Positions 25,125 through 33,865 of a stretch of 48,309 nucleotides of DNA are shown here, one piece after another. How positions within the stretch are numbered: the stretch's first letter is position 1; each line of letters begins with the position of its first letter. Source of the stretch: CAZSNT01 sp964607765 (GTDB lineage: Bacteria; Verrucomicrobiota; Lentisphaeria; Oligosphaerales; JABHEG01); the NCBI GenBank assembly GCA_964607765.1, contig CAZSNT010000068.1, positions 1 to 48,309 on the forward strand, given 5' to 3'. A program made the translations under genes and the position numbers. A model generated the notes under the pieces. It ran no database searches. It was not told where the DNA came from and was given only the letters and a program-made list of their open reading frames with translations.

Positions 25125-26039
25125 ATGAGAAGAAGCGCTCTGACACAGCATGTGGCGACTGCGTGGGGCTGTGCCATTGTTCTCGCGGCCTGTGCAACGG
25201 GCGGAGCCGACGTGCTCACGCTGGCAACGACGACGAGCACGGAGAACTCCGGGCTCCTCGCGCATCTGCACCCGGACTTCGAGCAGCGTACGGGCACGCG
25301 TGTCAAAGTTGTTGCCAAAGGCACCGGCGCCAGCTTGCAGCTGGCACGGGAAGGCAACGCAGATGTCGTGCTTGTGCATGCGCGGGAGAAGGAGGACGAA
25401 TTCGTTTCCCAAGGCTACGGCATTTTGCGCCGCGAGGTGATGCACAACGACTTTGTCATCATTGGGCCCGAGGCCGATCCAGCCGGCGTTGCGGGGGCAG
25501 ACGATGCTGCCGTCGCGCTGCGAGGGATCGCCGAGACGCAGCAGCTATTCGTGTCCCGAGGCGACAGTTCCGGAACACATTTCAAGGAACAGAACCTGTG
25601 GCAGGCAACCGCGCTGCCGCTGCTGCGGGAGTCGCGCGTGATCGTGAAAAAGGGCAGCGAGCAGACAATCTCGGCCCGACGGCCGGCAGGGGACTGGTAT
25701 GTGTCCATCGGCCAGGGCATGGGCAAGGTGCTCAGCTATGCGACCGAGAAGCAGGCTTACACGCTGAGCGACCGGGGTACGTACTATGCCTACGCCCTCG
25801 GCGAAGATGCACGGACCGACCTGGTCATTCTCTGCGAGGGTGACCTGCGCCTGGCGAACCCCTACGGTGTGATCGCAGTTAACCCGGCGAAGTTCCCCGC
25901 GGTCAACCACCGGGCGGCTGTCCGTTACATCGAGTGGCTGACGTGCCCCGAGACGCAGCAGATGATCGGCGCATTCACTAAGGAGGGCAAGGTCCTGTTC
26001 CACCCCGCGGTCGTCCCAGCCCGCGGCGTGCCGGAGTGA
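25125..26039 (+). CDS. tupA: Tungstate ABC transporter substrate-binding lipoprotein TupA
   Basis: This 304-residue lipoprotein (lipobox VLAAC) binds tungstate outside the inner membrane. The TupA signature LATTTSTENSGLL opens the mature domain. FVSRGDSSGTHFKEQNLW and SIGQGMGKVLSYATEKQAYTLSDRGTY are also typical. The permease and ATPase genes follow directly. ATG 25125 has only a weak ribosome-binding site, but the leader and lipobox start there. Tungstate uptake implies tungsten enzymes such as aldehyde:ferredoxin oxidoreductase, hence an anaerobe; this is inference. Confidence 0.92.
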   Translation: MRRSALTQHVATAWGCAIVLAACATGGADVLTLATTTSTENSGLLAHLHPDFEQRTGTRVKVVAKGTGASLQLAREGNADVVLVHAREKEDEFVSQGYGILRREVMHNDFVIIGPEADPAGVAGADDAAVALRGIAETQQLFVSRGDSSGTHFKEQNLWQATALPLLRESRVIVKKGSEQTISARRPAGDWYVSIGQGMGKVLSYATEKQAYTLSDRGTYYAYALGEDARTDLVILCEGDLRLANPYGVIAVNPAKFPAVNHRAAVRYIEWLTCPETQQMIGAFTKEGKVLFHPAVVPARGVPE

Positions 26040-26051
26040 CTCTGACCACAC

Positions 26052-26750
26052 ATGTCTACACTCATCGATGCCGTCAGGAACGCGCTGCACCTCATCGTCA
26101 CTCTCGATGGGGATGTGCTGCAGTATGCCGGCCGTTCCCTCTACATCGCGTTGATCAGCACCTGTTTCAGCTGCCTTGTTTCCGTGCCGTTGGGATTGAT
26201 CATTGCCGAGCGCGAGTTCCCGGGCAAGCGGTTGCTGGTCACGTCCTTGAACACGCTCATGGGCGTGCCCACCGTAGTGGTCGGGCTTCTGGTCTACGCA
26301 TTCATCAGTCGCTCCGGGCCGCTGGGCATGCTGGGGCTGCTCTTCACCGTGCCCGGGATTGTGGTGGGTGAGGTACTGCTGATTCTGCCGTTGATGACGG
26401 CGCTGACACTCACGGCCGTCACGCGCGTTGACCGCGCCGTTCGTCTGACGGCGCTGTCGCTGGGCGCGAGCGAACGCCAGACCCTTCTGACCGTGCTCTG
26501 CGAGTCGCGGTTCGGCCTGCTTGCCGCGGTGATTGCGGGGTATGGCCGCGTGGTGGGCGAGGTCGGGATTGCCATGATCCTGGGCGGCAACGCTGACCGC
26601 TTCACGCGCACGATGACGACTGCGATTGTGCTGAACATCGACATGGGCCACTTCGAACTGGCGCTTGCACTCGGCATGGTACTGCTCGCGCTGTCATTCG
26701 CCATCAATGTTGTGTTCCAGCTCCTCCAGGGCAGGGGGCGTGAACCATGA
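26052..26750 (+). CDS. tupB: Tungstate ABC transporter permease TupB
   Basis: This 232-residue inner-membrane permease has about five hydrophobic helices and the EAA-type coupling loop (LTALSLGASERQTLLTVLCES). GVPTVVVGLLVYAFISRSGPLG is typical of the tungstate/molybdate permease branch. It starts 12 bp after tupA and its stop overlaps the tupC start (ATGA), so the three genes form one operon. Confidence 0.92.
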   Translation: MSTLIDAVRNALHLIVTLDGDVLQYAGRSLYIALISTCFSCLVSVPLGLIIAEREFPGKRLLVTSLNTLMGVPTVVVGLLVYAFISRSGPLGMLGLLFTVPGIVVGEVLLILPLMTALTLTAVTRVDRAVRLTALSLGASERQTLLTVLCESRFGLLAAVIAGYGRVVGEVGIAMILGGNADRFTRTMTTAIVLNIDMGHFELALALGMVLLALSFAINVVFQLLQGRGREP

Positions 26751-27829
26751 CGCTGCTGCGCCTGGAAAACGTCGTGCAACGATACCGCGAGCAGGCGTCG
26801 GGCCGCTTCGTGCAGGCGCTGAGAGTGCACGAGCTCAGCGTCAGCCCGGGCGAGATCCTGAGTGTGGTCGGCCCGAACGGATCGGGAAAGTCAACGCTGC
26901 TCGAAATGCTCGCGTTCCTCAGACCGCCTGCGGAGGGGCGTGTCCTGCTCGAAGGCGCCGATGTCTGGGAGCAGGGAGGAGCACTTGCGGCACGGCGGCG
27001 TACGCCCATGCTGTTGCAGAAGACTGTGCTGTTCTCGGGCACGGTTGAGCGTAACGTGGGCTTCGGTTTACGGGCTCGGGGCATTGCTGCCGCTGAGTGC
27101 CGTCGCCGCGCGCGTGAGGCGCTGGAGCTGGTTGGCATGGAGCGGCTGGCGCATCGGCGTCACGGCGAGCTGTCCGGGGGTGAACAGCGTCGTGTCGCCC
27201 TGGCGCGGATCCTCGCCCTGCGCAGCCCCATCATCGTGCTGGACGAACCCACGGCTGGTCTCGACCACGAGGCGGAGGCCGCCATCGAGGAGTTGATTGT
27301 CACGGTGAACCGCGAGCACGGCACGACCGTGGTGCTTGCCAGTCACAACAACCGTCAGGCCGTGGCGTTGGGGTCACGCGTGGTCACGCTCATGCAGGGA
27401 CGACTGCTCCCCGAGGCCGCGGACAACGTACTCACGGGCACGTTGCGGCTGGAGGGCGAGCATCTGCTCTTCACGAGCCGCAGCGGATTGCGGCTGTCGC
27501 TCGAGGACAGACACGTCACCACGGACGCGTGGCTGGGCGCCGAGCTCGAACACGGGCACTGTGTGGTTTCCGTGTCGGCTTCCGGTTTCAGGATCGTCGA
27601 CGACGAGTTTGCGGAGTCCGCAGTTGGTCCGGGCGTGGTCGAGTCGGTCCGGCAGGAGCACGGCACGTGCAGGCTCCGGGTTCGGCTGGACAGCGGCGCG
27701 CACCTGCACGCGTCTGTGTCGATGGCGCGCTACACAGAGCTCGGCCTCAACCTGGGATCGTCGATCCGGCTGGCATTGGATGACGGCGCGGTGAGGCCCC
27801 TGCCCCCGCCTGGGGCAACCGCGGAGTGA
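26747..27829 (+). CDS. tupC: Tungstate ABC transporter ATPase TupC with long C-terminal domain
   Basis: The ATPase domain (about 1-230) has Walker A (GPNGSGKST), Q-loop (LLQKTVLFSGTV), signature (LSGGEQRR), Walker B (IIVLDEPTAGLD) and the switch His in LASHN. Residues about 230-350 form an extra domain with MOP/TOBE-like beta-strands, which in related transporters bind oxyanions and inhibit transport. It energises TupB. The start overlaps the tupB stop by 4 bases. Confidence 0.92.
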   Translation: MTLLRLENVVQRYREQASGRFVQALRVHELSVSPGEILSVVGPNGSGKSTLLEMLAFLRPPAEGRVLLEGADVWEQGGALAARRRTPMLLQKTVLFSGTVERNVGFGLRARGIAAAECRRRAREALELVGMERLAHRRHGELSGGEQRRVALARILALRSPIIVLDEPTAGLDHEAEAAIEELIVTVNREHGTTVVLASHNNRQAVALGSRVVTLMQGRLLPEAADNVLTGTLRLEGEHLLFTSRSGLRLSLEDRHVTTDAWLGAELEHGHCVVSVSASGFRIVDDEFAESAVGPGVVESVRQEHGTCRLRVRLDSGAHLHASVSMARYTELGLNLGSSIRLALDDGAVRPLPPPGATAE

Positions 27830-27944
27830 AAGACGGGGTGGTCGATGACGGCGGTGGCCACTGGATGCCTTCCCGTGAGGCAGACAGCGAAGCCGAACGC
27901 CAGCAGCGCACAGCCATTGCCCCCACCCCCGAATGTCAGCCGAC

Positions 27945-27975
27945 CTCAGCGGATCGAACCTGCTAACCGGGTCAT
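27945..27975 (-). other. tRNA T-arm-like fragment
   Basis: The minus strand reads AGCAGGTTCGATCCGCT, which has the seven-base GTTCGAT loop of a tRNA T-arm and a five-pair stem with one mismatch. I found no anticodon or D-arm upstream, so this is not a complete tRNA. It may be a remnant or an attachment-site core for an integrase. Confidence 0.25.
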
Positions 27976-27998
27976 TCTTGCAGACGAACGTCGTCCCC

Positions 27999-28022
27999 AA
28001 AAACGCCCTATAAGCGGTTTTT
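27999..28022. terminator. Bidirectional terminator-like hairpin
   Basis: AAAAACGC (27999-28006) can pair with GCGGTTTTT (28014-28022), with one bulged G, and the T-run ends the stem on either strand. It sits between tupC and the convergent small gene and could end both transcripts. The rest of 27830-28092 holds no supported gene. Confidence 0.5.
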
Positions 28023-28092
28023 CGCTGACATGCAGGTCAGCAAACGACGCCCGGACGTCCCACGTGTCAAAGTGCAAACGGGACTCGAGACT

Positions 28093-28302
28093 CTACTGCT
28101 TCTTCTGGGGCGTCGCACCTGCCACCACATCGTCGATGGTGACGTTGCCAAGCCACTCCCTGCGTTCTTCAGTGTAATCGCCCCGACCATGCAGGTACTG
28201 ATTGAGAAACCGCGCCAGCCCCACGGGGCCCACCTCCCGCTCGATCGCTCTGAGACAAACAGTCCGGATCTCGACTTCACTCATCTCTTCAACGGCCAGC
28301 AT
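28093..28302 (-). CDS. Conserved small hypothetical protein
   Basis: The 69-residue protein contains a pattern I have seen in small proteins of cyanobacteria and other bacteria: EVGPVGLARFLNQYLHGRGDYTEERREWL followed by VTIDDVV. The function is unknown; such genes sometimes sit beside toxin-antitoxin genes, as here. I chose ATG 28302 because GGAGG lies 6 nt upstream. It is probably soluble and helical. Confidence 0.6.
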   Translation of the reverse strand: MLAVEEMSEVEIRTVCLRAIEREVGPVGLARFLNQYLHGRGDYTEERREWLGNVTIDDVVAGATPQKKQ

Positions 28303-28777
28303 CAAGTGCCTCCATCAGCCAGCAAACAGGATTCTCTACCCGCACACTCACACCTTGAATCGCCGCTGCTCTTTTCCTGAGAGGGGAACGGCTGGCGCGA
28401 CGGCTGCACTCTTGAGCTGCCAGCGTGACAGACGCGGTGACAGACGCAGCCGGAACGAGGGGGGTCGAGGGGGGATTCAGTTTTGGCTAAAAAGTGAGTA
28501 CGGGTCGCGGCTGGCTGTAATGACGAACGGGCTGCAAGAAGTTAGCCAGTAAGGCCTTGGCTTACGCTGACCCCGTCTCCAGACCCCGTCTCCAGGCACA
28601 AGCGACGGCGACGAGCACCGCTACCATCCATTCGCGCAGGGCCACCCGCTTCTTACGCAAGCGGACGGCCAGTGCTGACCAGGGACAGATCACCCGACAG
28701 ACTTACGGTCCGCACGCGACTCATCCCTCCCATCCCCCTTTCAGAACCTGGCTGTCACGAAGGGACGTCGCCCTTGA
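28303..28777. other. Gene-free 475-bp stretch with a tandem repeat
   Basis: No supported gene. GACCCCGTCTCCA is exactly tandemly duplicated (28569-28581 and 28582-28594). Just before it GTAAGGCCTTGGCTTAC can fold as a short hairpin (about 28549-28565). A G-rich run (AGGGGGGTCGAGGGGGG, about 28458) also stands out. The stretch looks like remnants of mobile DNA, with no open frame that resembles a protein. Confidence 0.45.
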
Positions 28778-29074
28778 TCAGGCTGTGGCACGCGCTGGCT
28801 CCGCGTGGATCCGCAGGCCAAGAGCCCGAACGACTTTCAAGACGGTGGCAAACTCGGGGTTGCCGTCCGGTGACAGGGCCTTGTAAAGGCTCTCGCGGCC
28901 AAGTCCGGTCTGACGGGCAATCTCACTCATACCCCGCGCCCGTGCAATCGTGCCCAGAGCCTGGACAATGACTGGGACATCACCGTCCTCAAAGGCGGCC
29001 TCCAGGTATGCGGCCATGTCCTCTTCGTTCTCCAGGAACTCGGCCGCGTCGAAGTTGAATGTCTTAGTTGTCAT
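28778..29074 (-). CDS. HigA-like antitoxin (HI1420 family addiction antidote)
   Basis: The 98-residue protein has a helix-turn-helix (MSEIARQTGLGRESLYKAL) followed by SPDGNPEFATVLKVVRALG, the hallmark of the HI1420-type addiction antidote. It should bind and neutralise the upstream toxin and repress the operon. Its start overlaps the toxin stop by 11 bases, and the toxin comes first, which is normal for this family. Confidence 0.88.
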   Translation of the reverse strand: MTTKTFNFDAAEFLENEEDMAAYLEAAFEDGDVPVIVQALGTIARARGMSEIARQTGLGRESLYKALSPDGNPEFATVLKVVRALGLRIHAEPARATA

Positions 29075-29384
29075 TTTCGCCCACCTGCCTCAAGTCTGAA
29101 GCCAACTCCATGGCTCGACGGATGTCCCTCTGCTGCGTGCGCTTGTCGCCGCCCGCCAGAAGGATAGCCACGTGGTCTCCTTGTTTCACGAAGTAGATCC
29201 GGTAGCCGGGGCCATAATCGATTCGCAACTCAGACAGGCCTCGTCCCACCGGCTTCACGTCCCCCTGCAACCCCAAACGCAACCGATCGATCCGCACGAG
29301 AATCCGTGCACGTGCACGCCTGTCCCGCAGATTACGCAGCCAAGACGCGAACTCTTCAGTCTGCCGGACATCGACCATGCTCAT
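29064..29384 (-). CDS. RelE/ParE-family toxin (HI1419 type)
   Basis: The 106-residue protein begins TEEFASWLRNLRDRRARARIL and continues with VKPVGRGLSELRIDYGPGYRIYF and LLAGGDKRTQQRDI, the full signature of the HI1419-type RelE-fold toxins. Members are ribosome-dependent mRNA endonucleases or gyrase poisons; which applies here cannot be told. ATG 29384 or 29378 may be the start; neither has a strong ribosome-binding site. Confidence 0.88.
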   Translation of the reverse strand: MSMVDVRQTEEFASWLRNLRDRRARARILVRIDRLRLGLQGDVKPVGRGLSELRIDYGPGYRIYFVKQGDHVAILLAGGDKRTQQRDIRRAMELASDLRQVGENDN

Positions 29385-29395
29385 ACACTACACCC

Positions 29396-29411
29396 GTATC
29401 TTCTAGGATAC
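29396..29411. promoter_or_regulatory. Palindromic operator-like site of the HigB/HigA pair
   Basis: GTATC (29396-29400) and GATAC (29407-29411) frame the palindrome-like TTCTAG, 11 bp before the toxin start. Such a site is a good candidate for binding of the antitoxin HTH. The 29412-29646 interval holds only a poor TTG-initiated frame that I do not accept as a gene. Confidence 0.4.
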
Positions 29412-29646
29412 AACAATGAACTCAAGAGGGTGAGGGCCACCTTGGGAGTGACTCGAACAGTCTCGGGGCCGACTGAGACAACTGCGTTGAGGCCGGTGAG
29501 ATTGAACTCACAGCGCTTGCCGTCAGCCGCAGTAGTAAAGGACCTCTTTACAACTGGAGTTGAGACCAACTCACCTCGATTGCGCAACTCCGGCCCCCCA
29601 ATTCGTCCAAATCCTGCGCGGATCTTGTTCTCCGAGGCACTGTTCG

Positions 29647-29955
29647 TCAATGGTCATCCGCCAGGTCATCACGGGTGAGGGAGTCTTCATCACGACCCTC
29701 ATCGTCCCTCTCCCGTGGATGGCACTTCGCATGTGTGCGTCTGAGATCGGTGATGGTCAGGCGGGTATAGGCCTTCAAGGTCTCGAGCGATTCGTGCCCC
29801 AACATCTCTTTGACGCGGTAGAGATTGGCCTCGGCGCGGATCATCTCTGTAGTGCAGCTTCTGCGGAACGTGTGCGGGGTCACGCGTACGGACGCGTCGC
29901 CGAAATGAGCGTTGACGATGTAACGCAGCCCTTCCCGTTGACGTAAGCGTAGACG
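29647..29955 (-). pseudogene. Truncated tyrosine recombinase (integrase C-terminus)
   Basis: Reading into the gene one finds LRYIVNAHFGDASVRVTPHTFRRSC, then LYRVKEMLGHESLETLKAYTRL, i.e. the HxxR box, the LGH box and the catalytic Tyr of phage-integrase-type recombinases. The N-terminal arm and the first catalytic Arg are missing. An in-frame stop lies near 29998, and a start exists only at the HTF box, so the gene is broken. It marks a decayed mobile element beside the toxin-antitoxin pair. The region 29956-30229 shows no other gene. Confidence 0.75.
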
Positions 29956-30229
29956 TTCATGCCGTCTACGTACTCGAGCGCATCGGGTGATATGAGACTA
30001 CCAAAGAGCGGGTGGTAGCATGTAGGACTGAGAATGCACTGCATCCCGGATGCGGTCAACTTCCGCACGGCCATGCCGACGCGCGTGCGTGTTCGGCTTT
30101 GGCGCCTATCTTAAGTGGTTGACTTGACGGCGACCGTCGGTTCAGGGGTCACGTTAGTGCGGCGCCGCAGGGCGAGGCCATTGCGAGAGTGGCATACGAG
30201 CAGGTGTGACAGGCGAGGGCTTGAACAGA

Positions 30230-31225
30230 ATGAAGAGACACACAGCATGTGCAGTCGCGTCATTGATGTTGGTTGGCGTTGTGGCGTGCGCGACCGGCGC
30301 GGAAGCACGGCGGGGCGTTGCCAAACGCTCGCAGCGAGGAGGCAGGAGAAGGAGCATGAGTCAGGTTACGGCACCGAAGATCGAGGTGATCGACCCGGAG
30401 ATGGAGCGGGTGGTTGCGCCGGACGCAGTGTTCACGGAGATCGCGTCCGAGCTGAAGTTCACCGAGGGCCCGGTGTGGGTCCCGGCGTCGGCGCAGTTGG
30501 TCTTCAGCGACATTCCGGCGAACACGATGTACGCGTGGTCCGAGGCGGCTGGCCTGACCGTGTTCCGGAAGCCGTCGCACAACACGAACGGCAACACGGT
30601 GGACCGGAAGGGCTGTCTGATCTCGTGTGAACACGGCTCGCGGCGCGTGACGCGCACAGCGGTGGACGGCTCGGTCACCGTGCTGGCAGCGACCTTGGCC
30701 GGCAAGAAGCTGAATTCGCCGAACGATGCCGTGGTCAGGAGCGACGGGACGATCTGGTTCACCGACCCGCCTTACGGCATCAAGCCTGCCCAGAAGGAGC
30801 TGGATGCACACTACGTGTTCCGCCTCGATCCGGGCGTCTCCGAGCCGGTGGTTCTCGTTTCGGATTTCCTGATGCCGAACGGGTTGTGCTTCTCTCCGGA
30901 CGAGACGCTCTTGTACATCGCTGACAGCTCGCGCGAACGCCATCATGTACGCCGGTTCCGGGTGACCGCCGACAACCGACTGGAGGACGACGGCGTGTTT
31001 GCGGAGATCGCACCTCACGTCCCGGACGGCATGCGCGTCGATACGGCGGGCCGGCTGTTCTGCACGGCCGGGGACGGTGTGCAGGTTTTCCGGGCCGACG
31101 GCACGCTGCTCGGCAAGTTCTGCACGCCGCAGGCAGCGGCCAACTGCTGTTTCGGCGGTGCGGACGGCAAGGTGCTTTTCATCACGGCCAGGGGCAGCGT
31201 CTGGCGCGTGCCACTGCGGCGGTGA
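30230..31225 (+). CDS. SMP-30/gluconolactonase-like exported protein
   Basis: The 331-residue protein has a signal sequence (AVASLMLVGVVACATGAEA; VVAC could be a lipobox) and a six-bladed SMP-30 propeller. Family markers are FTEGPVWVPASAQLVFSDI, NSPNDAVVRSDGTIWFTDPPYG and MPNGLCFSPDETLLYIADS, which include the metal-binding Glu and Asn. Likely activity is lactone hydrolysis on sugar acids. ATG 30230 keeps the leader; ATG 30357, behind a GGAGG-rich stretch, would give a cytosolic form and is a real alternative. Confidence 0.87.
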   Translation: MKRHTACAVASLMLVGVVACATGAEARRGVAKRSQRGGRRRSMSQVTAPKIEVIDPEMERVVAPDAVFTEIASELKFTEGPVWVPASAQLVFSDIPANTMYAWSEAAGLTVFRKPSHNTNGNTVDRKGCLISCEHGSRRVTRTAVDGSVTVLAATLAGKKLNSPNDAVVRSDGTIWFTDPPYGIKPAQKELDAHYVFRLDPGVSEPVVLVSDFLMPNGLCFSPDETLLYIADSSRERHHVRRFRVTADNRLEDDGVFAEIAPHVPDGMRVDTAGRLFCTAGDGVQVFRADGTLLGKFCTPQAAANCCFGGADGKVLFITARGSVWRVPLRR

Positions 31226-31264
31226 GGGGTGTCCGGGACAGGGCCCTCGGCGCCGGGCAGGTGT

Positions 31265-31291
31265 TCCGGATCCGGATGGCCGGGGCCCCGG
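31265..31291. terminator. Two GC palindromes between convergent genes
   Basis: TCCGGATCCGGA (31265-31276) and CCGGGGCCCCGG (31280-31291) are perfect 12-base palindromes between the SMP-30-like gene and the histidine kinase gene. They may end transcription or be protein sites; there is no T-run. Confidence 0.3.
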
Positions 31292-31346
31292 TCGCGAAAC
31301 GTGAGGGGTTGCGTCGCCTTTGCCGAGTCCCTTGTCGAGTCAGGCA

Positions 31347-33170
31347 TCAGGCGTCCTGTGCAGGCAACGGCAGGTGCAGCGTGAACGTGGAGCCTTCGCT
31401 GACTCGGCTTTCTACGTCGACGGCGCCGTCGTGGACTTGGGCGATGTGTTTGACGATTGCCAGTCCCAGGCCTGTCCCGCCGTGCTCGCGGCTGCGCGCT
31501 TTATCGATCCGGTAGAAGCGCTCGAAGATCCGGTCCAGGTGTTGTTTGCCTATTCCGGTCCCGTGGTCGGTGACGCGGATCAGGATCTCGTCCGTTCCTT
31601 CCTGGGCTGTGATCTGCACCACCTGGGCGGGCCCGCTGTACTTGATGGCATTGTCGACAAGGTTGACCACTGCCTGTTCGAACAGGCGCGGATTGATCGA
31701 GGCGGTCAGATCCTCGGGGCACGTCAGCTGGATCTTCACTTGTCTTTCATCTGCCGCGGCCATGCACATCCGGCATGCGGATTGCAGGACGCCGGCCAGC
31801 GGCATGGTCTGGGCTTCGACCCCATCCCCACGGCGTTCCGAGCTCGGCCCGGCAGCTTGCTCGCCGTTGATCCGCTCGACCTGTGAGAGGACGAGCAGAT
31901 CGTCGATGATCGCGTTCAAGCGGCCTGTGTGGCGCTCGATGATTCCGAGGAATCGCCTGGCGTCTTCAGGTTCGTTGATGGCGCCGTCCAACAGTGTCTC
32001 GACAAAGCCGCGGATGTTCGTTATGGGCGTGCGCAGTTCATGGGAGACGTTGGCAACGAAGTCTTTCCTGATTTGCTCCAGGGCTTTGAGCGGTGTCCGG
32101 TCATGCAGCACGATAACGCCCCCAATCCGGACCGAACCGCTGTCGTGGAGAGCAGCGCCGTGGAGGCCCAGCGTGCGTTCCCGGTCCCGGGTGTAGTGCA
32201 CGATCTCCCCGATCACGGGCTCATCCTGATCCAAGCTGGCGAGGACCAGGCCGCGGAGCGCCGAGTTGCGCACAACCTCCTCCAGGGGCCGGCCTGCGAT
32301 GTCCGTGCGTTCGATGCCCAGCATCTGTCGGGCTGCTTGGTTCACAGTCAGGATCTCGTGGTCCATGTTCACGGCAATGACGCCTTCAGCCATGCTTTTC
32401 AGCACGGACTGCAGTTCGTTGCGCTGGCGGGTGATGCCTTCGATCACGGTGGAGAGTCGCTCTGCCATCGCGTTCAGCGATCGCGCCAGGTCGGAGAGCT
32501 CCAGCGAGCTGGTTTCGGCCAAGCGCGCCGAGAAGTCACCGTTCGTGAACCGCTCGGCTCCGAGCCGCATACGCTGGAGCGGCTCGGACACGCGCCGTGA
32601 GATGATGAAACTGACAAGAGCCGTGGCCAGCGCCATGCCGGTTGCCCAGAGAAGGGCTCGTCTGGCCTGGGTCGCAAGCTCGGCATCCAGCTTGCTGAGT
32701 CGCATTGATGTGCGCACGACACCGGCGAGCGCGCCGTCGCGCATCAAGGGCACAGCCACGTACATGGTCTCGGTCTTGACGGTGCGGCTGTAGCGCCTGG
32801 CTTCCCCCACGTCCTTCTTGAGCGCGGCGATCATCTCTTGCCGGGCGGAGTGGTTCTCCATCACTGCGGGATCTTCATCGGAGTCACCTGTGACCACGCC
32901 GTTTGGCGCCATGACCGTAAAGCGCACGTCGAGCTGTCTGCCGAAGTCCTTGCACAAGGCATCGAGATCCGCGTCTGCGTCCAGGGCCAGAACGTTTGCC
33001 ACATCCCGTTCAGTGACCAGGGCGAGGCGTAGAAGTTCCTGCCTTGTCTGTTCGGTGTGGAAGCGCCGCAGCGCGGCTGCGCTGTAGGCCACGTAACTGC
33101 CCAGCGCCAGCATGATGACGAGCAGGAAAGCAGGGAAGATCTTCCACAGAATCGGCGTTTTGCCCGGCAT
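31347..33170 (-). CDS. PhoR-like sensor histidine kinase
   Basis: The 607-residue membrane kinase has a first transmembrane helix (about 9-30), a periplasmic sensor (about 31-165), a second helix (about 168-190), HAMP, a PAS domain (about 250-350), HisKA with phosphorylatable His377 (FVANVSHELRTPI) and a HATPase domain with NLVDNAIKYS, DHGTGIG and GGTGLGLAIVK. This is the PhoR/PnpS layout. It starts 5 bp after the regulator gene stop. No pst or phoU gene is near, so phosphate sensing is only a family-based guess. Confidence 0.9.
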   Translation of the reverse strand: MPGKTPILWKIFPAFLLVIMLALGSYVAYSAAALRRFHTEQTRQELLRLALVTERDVANVLALDADADLDALCKDFGRQLDVRFTVMAPNGVVTGDSDEDPAVMENHSARQEMIAALKKDVGEARRYSRTVKTETMYVAVPLMRDGALAGVVRTSMRLSKLDAELATQARRALLWATGMALATALVSFIISRRVSEPLQRMRLGAERFTNGDFSARLAETSSLELSDLARSLNAMAERLSTVIEGITRQRNELQSVLKSMAEGVIAVNMDHEILTVNQAARQMLGIERTDIAGRPLEEVVRNSALRGLVLASLDQDEPVIGEIVHYTRDRERTLGLHGAALHDSGSVRIGGVIVLHDRTPLKALEQIRKDFVANVSHELRTPITNIRGFVETLLDGAINEPEDARRFLGIIERHTGRLNAIIDDLLVLSQVERINGEQAAGPSSERRGDGVEAQTMPLAGVLQSACRMCMAAADERQVKIQLTCPEDLTASINPRLFEQAVVNLVDNAIKYSGPAQVVQITAQEGTDEILIRVTDHGTGIGKQHLDRIFERFYRIDKARSREHGGTGLGLAIVKHIAQVHDGAVDVESRVSEGSTFTLHLPLPAQDA

Positions 33171-33175
33171 GAGGG

Positions 33176-33865
33176 CTACTCCCTGAAGCGGTAGCCGACG
33201 CCCCGAACCGTCTCGATGTAGTCGCCGCAGACTCCGAGTTTGCGGCGCAGTCCGACGATTTGGACGTCGACCGACCGGGCCGTGACGGGGTAATCGTCGC
33301 CGCGTACCCGATCGATGATCTGGTTTCTGGTAAACACCCAGCCGGGGCGTTTCGCCAGCACGTGCAGGATGGTGAACTCGGTGAACGTCAGCTCGACACA
33401 CGTGTCCCCGATGCGCACTTCGCGCTTGCCGGGATCGATGAGCAGGCTGTGTCTCTTCAGCAGTGCAGCACCTTCCTCCTCATGGCTGCGGACGCGTTTG
33501 CGCAGCACGGCCCGGGCCCTGGCGAGCAGGATCCGTGGACTGAAAGGTTTGGTGACATAGTCGTCCGCCCCCAGCTCCAGCCCTGTCACGATGTCCGCCT
33601 CTTCGCCGCGGGCGGAGAGCATAATGATGGGGATGTGTGACGTGCGCGGGTCGTTGGTGAGAATACGGCAGACGTCCAGACCGTCCAGGCCCGGGAGCAT
33701 GAGGTCGAGGATCAGCAGGTCCGGGACGTCGGAGCGCGCCTTCTGCAGGGCTTCCTCGCCGCTCATCACCGTGCTGACCCGGAAGCCGTTCTTTATCAGA
33801 TTGTAGGACACCAGTTCGAGGATGTCCTTCTCGTCATCGACAACGAGTACGTGTTGCTTGCTCAT
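33176..33865 (-). CDS. PhoB-like response regulator
   Basis: The receiver (1-120) has acceptor Asp54 in LLILDLMLPG and Lys in YVTKPFSP. The OmpR/PhoB winged helix (about 130-228) shows ELTFTEFTILHVLAKRPGWV, VTARSVDVQIVGLRRKLG and the terminal YIETVRGVGYRF. It should be phosphorylated by the following kinase and bind direct repeats in DNA. I chose ATG 33865 because AGAGGAA lies upstream and the receiver begins there. Confidence 0.93.
   Translation of the reverse strand: MSKQHVLVVDDEKDILELVSYNLIKNGFRVSTVMSGEEALQKARSDVPDLLILDLMLPGLDGLDVCRILTNDPRTSHIPIIMLSARGEEADIVTGLELGADDYVTKPFSPRILLARARAVLRKRVRSHEEEGAALLKRHSLLIDPGKREVRIGDTCVELTFTEFTILHVLAKRPGWVFTRNQIIDRVRGDDYPVTARSVDVQIVGLRRKLGVCGDYIETVRGVGYRFRE

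Noticed and set aside
27845..28177. 110-codon plus-strand frame after tupC
   Set aside because: It crosses the terminator-like hairpin and the convergent gene; no protein-like features.
29381..29650. 89-codon minus-strand frame upstream of the toxin
   Set aside because: TTG start, no recognisable fold, and it lies in a decayed region.
29880..30074. 64-codon minus-strand frame near the integrase remnant
   Set aside because: It is out of frame with the recombinase and shows no family pattern.
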